64,000 nt of DNA from Eubacterium sp. GTDB taxonomy: Bacteria; Bacillota; Clostridia; Lachnospirales; Lachnospiraceae. The DNA lies in NCBI GenBank assembly GCA_016292095.1, contig JAEFAB010000074.1, positions 1 to 64,000 of the forward strand, given 5' to 3'. Each line of letters begins with the position of its first letter. The first letter of the stretch is position 1. Position numbers and translations under genes: made by a program. The notes under the pieces are model-generated. The model saw nothing but the letters and a program-made list of their open reading frames with translations. It had not been told where the DNA came from and did not search any database. Positions 29,520 through 38,669 of the stretch are shown here, one piece after another.

Positions 29520-31202
29520 CTATAGACTATTCCTCAAACAGAGTGCACCCCAACCTGCCTGAGGACTTGGTACCATAAGAGTTGCCGGGAGCTGCCTTGC
29601 TCCCCGAATCAGGTACGCCTTCAACCTTTCTCCATACATAAACGGGTCGTTTCCCCGAACAATCCCCCACTCCATCAATAAAGCTGCGCTCCCCGTAACA
29701 AAAGGAGTTGCCATAGAAGTTCCAGTCATCCTCATCAATCCGCCTCCGATTGCTGCTGAAACAATCTCTACTCCCGGTGCTACCAGGTCCGGCTTCACTA
29801 GATTAGTCTCCCTTAAAAAGCCTCTCCCGGAAAACGTTGCCACCGTATCCGTTCTGCTATCATAGGCACCAACAGAGATTGCTTTTAATGAAGTAGATGG
29901 CACCGTCAATGAAGTGAAAGGCTCCGGCATCAAAAAGCCGGTATTTTCATTGACCACTCTTGTTCCGGGAAGCCATAAATCGTAATTACCTACCCGTATT
30001 CTTTCGGGGAAAATCTGAATTGTCCAAATGCCCGGTGTCACATACATTCCCTCCGGGATAAATTCCATATAGATTTCCTGATATTTGCTATAAGGCACCG
30101 GCATCCCGTACAAAACCGCAACATTAGTTTGATCAATTTGAAATTTCCGAACCCGTTCCCCCTCCTGAAGAAAATCCGTCCGTTCCCCCGATGGTGCAAT
30201 TACTTGAACCACGAACACATCACTAAAATCTTTCCACAACTGAATATTGAATCCCCTTTGAAAACCTGATACTTGGAATTCCACTGCCGTTGGGATTCCT
30301 TCCTCCACTACACCACCGGCATGCCCTGTGCCATCTCCTTCATTCCCTGCACCAATTTGCACGGAAATCCTATTGTCATTGATAATCGAATCCAGGTAAG
30401 TATCCAACAAGGAATTTCCATCGTGAGAACCATAAGAATTTCCAAAGCTGATATTCAAAGCAAGTGGCATCTGCATCCTTCGTGCCTCCTGAACAACAAA
30501 ATCTATTCCTTCCATTAGCCTGCTGGTTCTGGGAAACGAATTATCAGAAGCTGTAGCCATCTTCACAATTAGCAAGGAACTCCTTGTGGCAATTCCCAGA
30601 TGCTCTTCCGGATTCTCCGCAAAATTTCCAGCTACAATTCCAGCCACGTGCGTTCCATGCCCAGTCACATCCCTGCTTGGAACAATTTGAAAAGGCTCTG
30701 AACTTTTCAGAGCCTTGTTAATTTCTTCCCTATCGTATATTCTATCCGTCACCTGATCCCAGAGTTTTACAATTCGTGTCGTTCCATCCGGATTGCGAAA
30801 TGCCGGATGAGTGTAATCGATTCCGCTGTCAATCACTCCAACCAGAACACCTTCTCCAGTCAGCCCCAAAGTTCCTTCTACCTGTACTTCATCAATACAA
30901 GATGCCCGTTTTCCTGTAACAATCGAAAACTCCAATGACTTTGGTTTTTCGATGTATATAATTCCCGGAAGACTTGCCAGCGTTTCAATCCATTCTTCCG
31001 CAACTCGAATAATGGCATATCCGTTTTGCAATTCCTTAATTTGAATTCCCGGAATCTCTCTTGCTTCATCGAGACTTTCAAAGCGGATAATCAATTCCCA
31101 TTGTGTTCCATTGATTCCTTCCATTAAACTTTCCGATTTTTCCCGTTCTGGTCCCGATAATTCCAGTGCAAGATTTAATTGATTATCAATTTTTTGGTTC
31201 AT
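29520..31202 (-). CDS. S8 family subtilisin-like peptidase (Csp-like)
   Basis: Catalytic triad contexts VGVIDSGIDYTHPAF, GHGTHVAGIVAG, GTSMATPFVTGSAALL. Confidence 0.93.
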   Translation of the reverse strand: MNQKIDNQLNLALELSGPEREKSESLMEGINGTQWELIIRFESLDEAREIPGIQIKELQNGYAIIRVAEEWIETLASLPGIIYIEKPKSLEFSIVTGKRASCIDEVQVEGTLGLTGEGVLVGVIDSGIDYTHPAFRNPDGTTRIVKLWDQVTDRIYDREEINKALKSSEPFQIVPSRDVTGHGTHVAGIVAGNFAENPEEHLGIATRSSLLIVKMATASDNSFPRTSRLMEGIDFVVQEARRMQMPLALNISFGNSYGSHDGNSLLDTYLDSIINDNRISVQIGAGNEGDGTGHAGGVVEEGIPTAVEFQVSGFQRGFNIQLWKDFSDVFVVQVIAPSGERTDFLQEGERVRKFQIDQTNVAVLYGMPVPYSKYQEIYMEFIPEGMYVTPGIWTIQIFPERIRVGNYDLWLPGTRVVNENTGFLMPEPFTSLTVPSTSLKAISVGAYDSRTDTVATFSGRGFLRETNLVKPDLVAPGVEIVSAAIGGGLMRMTGTSMATPFVTGSAALLMEWGIVRGNDPFMYGERLKAYLIRGARQLPATLMVPSPQAGWGALCLRNSL

Positions 31203-31268
31203 AGATATTTTCGTTTTTTCTCAGTATATGCACTCGTTAAATAAAATATCCACATACAGAAATCCCGC

Positions 31269-32186
31269 CTATTTCCTTTTCACTTTAACCCCTTTCTTAA
31301 GCCCCTTTACTTTCAGCGACTTATCACAAACAAGCTTTTCTAAATAATTCTGTCCTGTTAAGTCGATGGAAGTCAATTTGTTATTCTGACAATATAATTC
31401 TGAAAATTCCTCACTAGGACTTTCAACGGTTAAACTGCTCAATTCGTTATGATCGCATCGCAGAATCCAAATAAAATCCGAGCAAACTCTCAATGTCTTA
31501 ATCTTATTAAAGGAACAGTCCAAAATTTTTTCAACACACTCCGCATCCTTTGGTAATTGTTTCAGTTGATTATGGTCGCACCACAAATAAGCAAGACAAA
31601 CATTTTCAAAATCCAGACTTTTCAACTTGTTATGACTACAATCAACTCGAATATATCCAAGATTTTTTAATTCTAGTGTTTTCATTCCATTGTTATTGCA
31701 GGAGAAAAATTCCAACATCTCTACTCCTTCAATATGCAATGCAGAAATTTTGTTATAAGAACAATCAAGCTCCGACAGGTTTTTTAATTTGTTCACTGAA
31801 ATTTTTGTAATTTTGTTATAAGAACAATCAAACTCCGACAGGTTTTTTAATTTGTTCACTGAAATTTTTGTAATTTTGTTATCACAAACATTAATTGCTT
31901 CCAATCCTGATAATGAATTGAAACTAATCTTTCCTTTCAGTTTCTTCTTTTTCCAGGTTATTCTCTCCAATCTTCCGGTTTTCTTATTCCATCCGTACTG
32001 TTTTTTATTATTTATATCACTACTGATTTTTGCACCTCGTTTTTTCTGCACCGATATAATTTTCTGCAGATTCCGTATATCCTTTGAATTTTTTGTTTTC
32101 GCTGACACTCCCTGTGTTGCCACCAAGATGGAACACGCAATGACCATTGAAACAACAAGTCTCTTTAAAATTTTCTTACATCTCAT
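31269..32186 (-). CDS. Secreted leucine-rich-repeat protein
   Basis: Signal peptide; repeated LSELDCSYNKITKISVNKLKN / LKSLDFENVCLAYLWCDHNQLKQL units; start set at ATG with RBS GGAGG. Confidence 0.82.
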   Translation of the reverse strand: MRCKKILKRLVVSMVIACSILVATQGVSAKTKNSKDIRNLQKIISVQKKRGAKISSDINNKKQYGWNKKTGRLERITWKKKKLKGKISFNSLSGLEAINVCDNKITKISVNKLKNLSEFDCSYNKITKISVNKLKNLSELDCSYNKISALHIEGVEMLEFFSCNNNGMKTLELKNLGYIRVDCSHNKLKSLDFENVCLAYLWCDHNQLKQLPKDAECVEKILDCSFNKIKTLRVCSDFIWILRCDHNELSSLTVESPSEEFSELYCQNNKLTSIDLTGQNYLEKLVCDKSLKVKGLKKGVKVKRK

Positions 32187-32250
32187 CCCCAAATCCTCCT
32201 TTTTGTCATTGATATACTATTTAAACGTCAATTTTCTCAACTTTCTTTCA

Positions 32251-32290
32251 AAAAAACAGAGGTTTCAAAACATTCTTTAAAACCTCTGTA
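32251..32290 (-). terminator. Terminator of the sufC/sufB-like operon
   Basis: ACAGAGGTTT...AAACCTCTGT with U-tract on the minus strand. Confidence 0.8.
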
Positions 32291-32297
32291 TTAATTC

Positions 32298-33215
32298 TTA
32301 TCTTAAAAATCCATTTACAATCTGTTCTTCTGCTTCTTCTTCAGTCAATCCCAAAGTTTGTAACTTGATGAGCTGTTCCCCTGCAATTTTTCCAATCGCA
32401 GCTTCGTGAATTAAGGAAGCCTCCAAATCATTGGCTGTAATTTCCGGAATGGCACTGATTTTTGCATTGTCCATAATAATGGCATCGCATTCTGAGTGAC
32501 CGTTGCATTTTGCATTTCCATTAATCACAGAATAGAATGTCTGCTTTGAATTATCTTTTGCAACGGAACGGGAAATGACATTGGCACTGGAGCCGTCTCC
32601 ATCCATATCTACATCAAAACGGGTAGTTGCCACCTGATTTCCATGAGTCATTAAACGCTCTGTAATCACAATCTTTGCATCCTTTGCCAGTTTTCCTGTT
32701 GTTACACGGTCTGTGGAATCAATTCCTTTAATCTGAACTGTTTCCATTTCCATATAGCCGCCTTCTTCAATGTTCACCACAGTAGTCGGGTTCATGACAT
32801 TTTCGCCGGTTCCTTCCCCTTTTCCGTAATGCTTTTCCACATATTTTACGCGAGCATTTTTGCCGATATAGAAGGTGTGAATTCCGTCATGTCTGGAACG
32901 TTTGTCCCCACCGTTGTGAATACCGCAACCGGCTACAATCAGTACGTCTGCACCTTCTCCAACATGGAAGTCATTGTAGACGCATTCTTCCAGCCCGGTC
33001 TTACTGATAACAACCGGAATATGAACACTTTCATTCTTTGTTCCCGGCTTGATATAAATGTCAATGCCGTCTTTATCGTCCTTTGTTACAATATCTATAT
33101 TTTCTGTCGTATTACGACTATCTTTCTGACTGTTTGCTCGAATGTTATAAGCTCCTGCCGGAATTTCATGAAGTCCCGTCAACTGCTCAAACAAATCCAT
33201 TTGTATCTGATCCAT
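32298..33215 (-). CDS. Short SufB/SufD-like Fe-S scaffold protein
   Basis: HVPVVISKTGLEECVYNDFHVGEGADVLIVAGCGIHN; ISAIPEITANDLEASLIHEAAIGKIAGEQL. Confidence 0.85.
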   Translation of the reverse strand: MDQIQMDLFEQLTGLHEIPAGAYNIRANSQKDSRNTTENIDIVTKDDKDGIDIYIKPGTKNESVHIPVVISKTGLEECVYNDFHVGEGADVLIVAGCGIHNGGDKRSRHDGIHTFYIGKNARVKYVEKHYGKGEGTGENVMNPTTVVNIEEGGYMEMETVQIKGIDSTDRVTTGKLAKDAKIVITERLMTHGNQVATTRFDVDMDGDGSSANVISRSVAKDNSKQTFYSVINGNAKCNGHSECDAIIMDNAKISAIPEITANDLEASLIHEAAIGKIAGEQLIKLQTLGLTEEEAEEQIVNGFLR

Positions 33216-33239
33216 CGATTTCCTCCTAGCTCAACCTTC

Positions 33240-33968
33240 CTACGACTGCAGTCTGTCGCAAACGCCGTTTTTACCCGGTCCTAAAACCATTGGCATGATT
33301 TTTTCCTTGGTTCCTTTGGCTTTCACCAATCCGTCGGATAACAGAATAATTTCGTCTGCAATATCCAAAATTCTTTCCTGATGAGAAATAATCAGAATGG
33401 AATTTTTGTTGTTTTTCTGCATTCTTTCAAATACTTTAATGAGACTGTTAAAACTCCAAAGATCAATTCCTGCTTCCGGTTCATCAAATACGGAAAGTTC
33501 TGTTCCTCTGGCAATGATAGTTGCGATTTCGATACGCTTTAATTCACCACCGGATAAACTTCCGTCTACCTCACGGTTGATATAATCCTTAGCACATAAA
33601 CCAACCGCAGATAAATATTCACAGGCTTCCGTAATGGTCAACTGTTTTCCCGCTGCCATACGAAGAAGATCCAATACTTTGATTCCTTTAAATCGAACCG
33701 GCTGCTGGAAAGCAAAACTGATTCCCAATTTTGCACGATCGGAAATCGACATATGAGTGATGTCTGTTCCGTTAAATAAAATCTGACCTTCTGTCGGTTC
33801 AAAAATACCAACGATTAATTTCGCTAATGTGGATTTTCCGGAACCGTTTGGTCCGGTAATTGCTACGAATTTATTCACATCCAGCTTTAAGTTTACGCCG
33901 TTAATAATATGTTTTTCCTGTCCGTTTTCATCACGAACACTGAATTTCACGTTTTTTAATTCAAGCAT
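33240..33968 (-). CDS. SufC-like ATPase
   Basis: ITGPNGSGKSTLAKLI, LSGGELKRIEIA, SVFDEPEAGIDLWSF. Confidence 0.9.
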   Translation of the reverse strand: MLELKNVKFSVRDENGQEKHIINGVNLKLDVNKFVAITGPNGSGKSTLAKLIVGIFEPTEGQILFNGTDITHMSISDRAKLGISFAFQQPVRFKGIKVLDLLRMAAGKQLTITEACEYLSAVGLCAKDYINREVDGSLSGGELKRIEIATIIARGTELSVFDEPEAGIDLWSFNSLIKVFERMQKNNKNSILIISHQERILDIADEIILLSDGLVKAKGTKEKIMPMVLGPGKNGVCDRLQS

Positions 33969-34971
33969 ACTTTACTGCTCCCTTTCCATCTTTACTGGTA
34001 ATCGTTGCCTTGGATCCCATAACCATTGGGAACTGTGGGCCTTTATGTCCCACATCCGCATCGAAGATTACCGGCACGTCAAGATCACCTAAAATCGACA
34101 TAATTGCAGTCTGATAATCCTGCTCTATCCAGCTATTATACATCAAAGGTCGTCCAAAAACAAATCCCTTCACGTTTTTAAAGTATCCCTGCTCTTTCAT
34201 CTGCCACAGGTGTGTAATGAGTACCACGTCTTCCATATTGAAGCTTTCCAGCACCCAGATGATTCCATCCTCTGCGTACTTTTCCACAAACTGTTTTCCA
34301 CCGTCATACTTTGTTCCGAGTAAAAAGACAATGACATCAAAACATCCGCCAATGAGTCGTCCGGATATTTCAATTATCTCTTCTCCTCTTCCATTCTTCC
34401 AGCAAACTGCTTCATCCTGATAGTATCCCTCTAAACCGGTTTCATATTCATGACGCTCCGCTTCAAAGTAGTCATAGGACTGCAGTTCTTTTTGTGTTCC
34501 TTCCAGCACCCCCAGATTATCCTTCACGGACTGTCCCCAGGTTTCCATTCCGAAATCGCTGAAGTTACTTCCGTAAATAGCAGCCACATCGCAAGTGGTA
34601 ACAATCGGATAAACCAGACCGGTGTTATCGGAATACCCCTGGAACCATTTTGGATTTTTCTTTATCGCTTCAAAATCCACATTAGAAAGCATTTCCATCA
34701 GATAGTCTCCCCCTGCAGGAGAAAAGATTGCTTTCACCTGTGGGTCTTTTACCAAATCATTAAATACCTCTGCCCTTTCTTTTCCGGAGCCGCAGCATCC
34801 GCGCCAATCGGCAGTAAAGACATTATCGCTAACTTGCACCTGATAGCCTTTTTTCTGAAGATTTTTCACTCCATTCTCAACTCTTACTTTTTTTAATTCA
34901 TCTGTAATTCCGCCGGATGTTCCGGTTACGCCCAAAACATCTCCCGGCTTAATTTTTTCCGGAATAATCAT
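33961..34971 (-). CDS. S66 family peptidase (LD-carboxypeptidase-like)
   Basis: IKPGDVLGVTGTSGG, AIFSPAGGDYLMEML, FQGYSDNTGL, FDADVGHKGPQFPMVMGSKA. Confidence 0.9.
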   Translation of the reverse strand: MIIPEKIKPGDVLGVTGTSGGITDELKKVRVENGVKNLQKKGYQVQVSDNVFTADWRGCCGSGKERAEVFNDLVKDPQVKAIFSPAGGDYLMEMLSNVDFEAIKKNPKWFQGYSDNTGLVYPIVTTCDVAAIYGSNFSDFGMETWGQSVKDNLGVLEGTQKELQSYDYFEAERHEYETGLEGYYQDEAVCWKNGRGEEIIEISGRLIGGCFDVIVFLLGTKYDGGKQFVEKYAEDGIIWVLESFNMEDVVLITHLWQMKEQGYFKNVKGFVFGRPLMYNSWIEQDYQTAIMSILGDLDVPVIFDADVGHKGPQFPMVMGSKATITSKDGKGAVKYA

Positions 34972-37900
34972 TTGATACCTCTTCTATCTTTATTTCATCG
35001 CCCAGTGTCACAGAATAAATAATCATTTCCGACACTTCAATTCCTGCAATCTGTTCCAACGCTTTCTGATAACTTTCCAGTTGTACGTGATACTTATCCA
35101 CCAATTGCTGCAAAGTTTTCACCTTGTCTGTTTTGTAGTCTGCCAAAACAAACTTTCCGTTTTCCAGAAAACAAACATCAATAATTCCCTGAATGACAAC
35201 CATGTCTTCTGTGGGAGCAAGATGCTCTTTTCCGGCCAACGATGCTGCCGGAACGCCCATCAGGAATTTTCTTTCCCGATATAATTCTCCTCGTTGCGCC
35301 GCCTGCTTCATTCGTCGGAACAACTCTGTATCTGTAAACTTTACAATATCTGCACAATTAATGCAATCTGCTTCTTCTTTACTAAGCAAACCTTTTTCCA
35401 CATATTCCTCAATGAACTGTTCAACCATTTCCGAAGTATATTCTTCCACGGACATATCCAACAATTCAAAGACACGGTGATATGCCGTACCTCTCTTTGC
35501 ACCGGTAAGTCCTGTTTCAGCATCTTGTTGCTTTTCAAAATCAGGAATTATTTCTTCCAATTCCGGCTCCGGCTTTTCTCCAAACAACGCCGTTCCATCC
35601 TGCATTTCTTCATAAGCCATACTTTGCTTTTTAATTTCCGAAACGCTTGCCTTGGAGTACATGGAAATGTAGTCTTTGTACGGATATTCAAATTCCAACA
35701 TTTCTTTCAGTTTCTGTGGGTCTGCTTGGGAAGCAGCGTCCTTCAACAACAGCCGGAACTCTTCCTTTTCCATCTGGTCTTTGACTTGGTCCTCAAATAA
35801 ATGGCGGAAAATATCTTCTTCCTCCACAACAGAAAGGGAATAACAACTGTCTTTCTCGTAATCCTCGTTCTCTTTTCTCAGTTCCATCTCTTCTTCCTGA
35901 AGAATTTCCATCTCCGGTCGCACATCCTCAAAGGCTTTGTTTTTCCCCAAGGTATTCCCCATCCAGTCAAAAAAGCTGTTCTTCAACAAAACATCTGTGT
36001 AAGGCATCACCGAATTGCGGTAATAACGCAGACCTGCGTAATCGCCTATGGTTTTACTCGCATTTGCACATCTTCCGGTAATAAACAATTTCTCCTGGGC
36101 TCTGGTCATGGCTACGTAAAGAATTCGCATCTTTTCAGCCACATCTTCTTCTTTTTGTCGTTCCTTAATCCATCGTTTATAGAAAGTTTCTTCTTTTGTT
36201 CTCAGGACAGGATCAATACAGTCCACGCCGATATTGCCATCGTCATCCACTAAGATCTTATCCCGATCCTTTCCGGAACCGGCGGAAGTTTCACAGAGAA
36301 ATACCACCGGAAACTGCAAACCTTTACTTTTATGAATGGTCATAATTCTTACAAGATTGTCCTGCTCCCCTACGGTAGACATTTCTCCTTCGTCACCGGA
36401 CACTTTCTTAATCCGTTCAATATAACGGGTAAAGTTGAACAGTCCTTTATAACTGGTCGCATCATAATTGACTGCTTTTTCCTTTAATGCCTCTAAATTC
36501 ATTTGACGGCGACGTCCGTTTGGCATTGCCTGAATATATAAGTCATATCCGGTTACTCTTAGGATTTCCTGTATCAGTTCATAGACCGTCGTATACGGAA
36601 CCATATCCCGGAACCTCTTTAACGTAGTAAGGAACTGTTCCACTTTTGCCTTCAGTTTTTCGTCGGTTCCATCTAAAAAATAATATTCCACAGATTCGTA
36701 GAAATTCTTTCGATGCGACTCCATTTTAATTTTGGCAAGTTCTTCTTCCGAAAAGCCGAACATCGGACTGCACAGCGTTCCAACCAACGGAATATCCTGA
36801 TATGGATTATTAATGACTGTCAGGAAATCGATCATTGCCCTCACTTCAATAGTATCGTAGAACCCTGTCTTTTTTTCTGCGTAAGAAGGGATACCTAACG
36901 CCTCCAACTGTTCCTGATAACTTTCGCTCACATTTTTAACCGTGCGAAGTAAGATTGCAATATCCCGATATTCCACCGGACGCATTTCCCCTTTTTTCTT
37001 CGTAATCTTCCTCCCACTTTTTGGGTTGGTGATTTCACGAATCTTCTGTGCTACAAAGGCCGGTTCATTTTCCGCTTCTTTGGTTTCCAAAATGATAAAT
37101 TCCGTATTCTGATTTTGTCCTTCCGGTACTTCATCATAGTCCACAGATCCTAAAGTCAGACGATTTTCATTTTTATAGTCAATTCCTCCCAGTTCCTTAT
37201 GCATCAGATAATCAAACAGATAATTAACACTGTCAATTATCTCCCGTCTGCTTCGGAAGTTTTTATCCAGAATAATTCTGCAACTATCCTGGGTACAATC
37301 CTCTGAATAAGTATCGAATTTACTCAAAAACAGTTTCGGTTCCGCCTGACGGAATTTGTAAATACTCTGCTTCACATCTCCCACCATAAACATATTGTTC
37401 ACACCACGTCCATTTGCAACTGCAGACAGGATTGCCTCCTGAATGTAGTTACTGTCCTGATATTCATCAATCATGATTTCGTAAAACTGCTTTGCCATAT
37501 TCTTTGCCACTTCTGATGGATGGAGATTTCCTTCCTCGTCTCTGTCATTTAAAATACGAAGAGCCAAATGTGCCTGATCCGTAAAGTCAATAATCCCCTT
37601 TTCCAGTTTCTTTTCGCGAAACCGTATCATAAAATCTTCTGTAAGATTTTGAATCATCTTCACGGAACCGGAACTCATTTTAATCTCTTCAACAATTTCT
37701 TTAATATTTTGTTTAAAGGCCTTATCCAACAATTCGAACTTGCAATATTTCACAATCATAGTCTTTAATCCGCCAATCTGCGTTTTTAAATCCGGATTAA
37801 AGTCCGCCGGAAATTTCACTGTGACGGATTTTCTGATATCTTCCAATGCCTTTCTGATGTCCATATAGTGCTCTTTGGATGCAGCAAGTCCGACAACATC

Positions 37901-38656
37901 AGCAACCTTTTCCAATGCTTCCGCAGTAGACGATGCATTGCACTGATACATTCTGCTTGCCGCTTCCTCCAATCTGCTTTTAAACTCTGCAAGAATCTTT
38001 CGGTAATGAGCGATAAAGTCTTTATATAACTGTGTTTCTTCCAACTCTTCCACGGATTGGATTTCGTAAATCTTACTGCAGTTTTGAAGCCACTCTTCCG
38101 GATTATACTGCCCAATGGCAGAATAATACAATTCCTTAATCAGGCCCCCGATTTCATCCTTCATTTTGGATGTAGTGTACTGCTGAGCCAAATTCATAAA
38201 TTCCGGTTCGGCTTCTTCATACCGCTCTTCCAGAAGTTCCTGAATGATATCAGACTGCATCATTTCCAATTCCACTTCATCTCCGATGCGATAGTTCGGA
38301 TCCATATCGATTTGTTCAAAATGTTCCTTCACAACTCTGGTACAGAAACTGTCGATGGTCGTAATCTGAGCACTGTGAATTAAAGACAGCTGTTTCCTGA
38401 TATTGTCATTTTCCGGAAATTGCTCTGCCAGTTCATCCAAACGTTCCCGAACACGTTCCTTCATTTCCGAGGCAGCCGCACGGGTAAATGTCACTACCAG
38501 CAATTCGTCAATATCTACCGGATTTTCCGAATCTGTTATCATCTGAATAATTCGTTCCACCAACACGGCAGTCTTTCCGGAGCCTGCCGCAGCAGCAACC
38601 AGTATATTTCTTCCTCTTGTATCAATTACTTTTTTCTGTTTCTCAGTCCAATTCAT
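34949..38656 (-). CDS. addA: ATP-dependent helicase/nuclease subunit A
   Basis: NWTEKQKKVIDTRGRNILVAAAAGSGKTAVLVERI; VDELL VVTFTRAAASEMKERVR; LADYKTDKV nuclease motif. Confidence 0.95.
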   Translation of the reverse strand: MNWTEKQKKVIDTRGRNILVAAAAGSGKTAVLVERIIQMITDSENPVDIDELLVVTFTRAAASEMKERVRERLDELAEQFPENDNIRKQLSLIHSAQITTIDSFCTRVVKEHFEQIDMDPNYRIGDEVELEMMQSDIIQELLEERYEEAEPEFMNLAQQYTTSKMKDEIGGLIKELYYSAIGQYNPEEWLQNCSKIYEIQSVEELEETQLYKDFIAHYRKILAEFKSRLEEAASRMYQCNASSTAEALEKVADVVGLAASKEHYMDIRKALEDIRKSVTVKFPADFNPDLKTQIGGLKTMIVKYCKFELLDKAFKQNIKEIVEEIKMSSGSVKMIQNLTEDFMIRFREKKLEKGIIDFTDQAHLALRILNDRDEEGNLHPSEVAKNMAKQFYEIMIDEYQDSNYIQEAILSAVANGRGVNNMFMVGDVKQSIYKFRQAEPKLFLSKFDTYSEDCTQDSCRIILDKNFRSRREIIDSVNYLFDYLMHKELGGIDYKNENRLTLGSVDYDEVPEGQNQNTEFIILETKEAENEPAFVAQKIREITNPKSGRKITKKKGEMRPVEYRDIAILLRTVKNVSESYQEQLEALGIPSYAEKKTGFYDTIEVRAMIDFLTVINNPYQDIPLVGTLCSPMFGFSEEELAKIKMESHRKNFYESVEYYFLDGTDEKLKAKVEQFLTTLKRFRDMVPYTTVYELIQEILRVTGYDLYIQAMPNGRRRQMNLEALKEKAVNYDATSYKGLFNFTRYIERIKKVSGDEGEMSTVGEQDNLVRIMTIHKSKGLQFPVVFLCETSAGSGKDRDKILVDDDGNIGVDCIDPVLRTKEETFYKRWIKERQKEEDVAEKMRILYVAMTRAQEKLFITGRCANASKTIGDYAGLRYYRNSVMPYTDVLLKNSFFDWMGNTLGKNKAFEDVRPEMEILQEEEMELRKENEDYEKDSCYSLSVVEEEDIFRHLFEDQVKDQMEKEEFRLLLKDAASQADPQKLKEMLEFEYPYKDYISMYSKASVSEIKKQSMAYEEMQDGTALFGEKPEPELEEIIPDFEKQQDAETGLTGAKRGTAYHRVFELLDMSVEEYTSEMVEQFIEEYVEKGLLSKEEADCINCADIVKFTDTELFRRMKQAAQRGELYRERKFLMGVPAASLAGKEHLAPTEDMVVIQGIIDVCFLENGKFVLADYKTDKVKTLQQLVDKYHVQLESYQKALEQIAGIEVSEMIIYSVTLGDEIKIEEVSNDYSGKN

Positions 38657-38669
38657 CTGAATTCTCCTA

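Noticed and set aside
29520-32186. Phage or toxin module (S8 protease plus LRR protein)
   Set aside because: No phage, toxin or secretion genes nearby; both are plausible as ordinary clostridial proteins.
33961-34971. Microcin C immunity protein (MccF)
   Set aside because: The S66 family includes MccF, but no microcin genes are nearby; left as a generic S66 peptidase.
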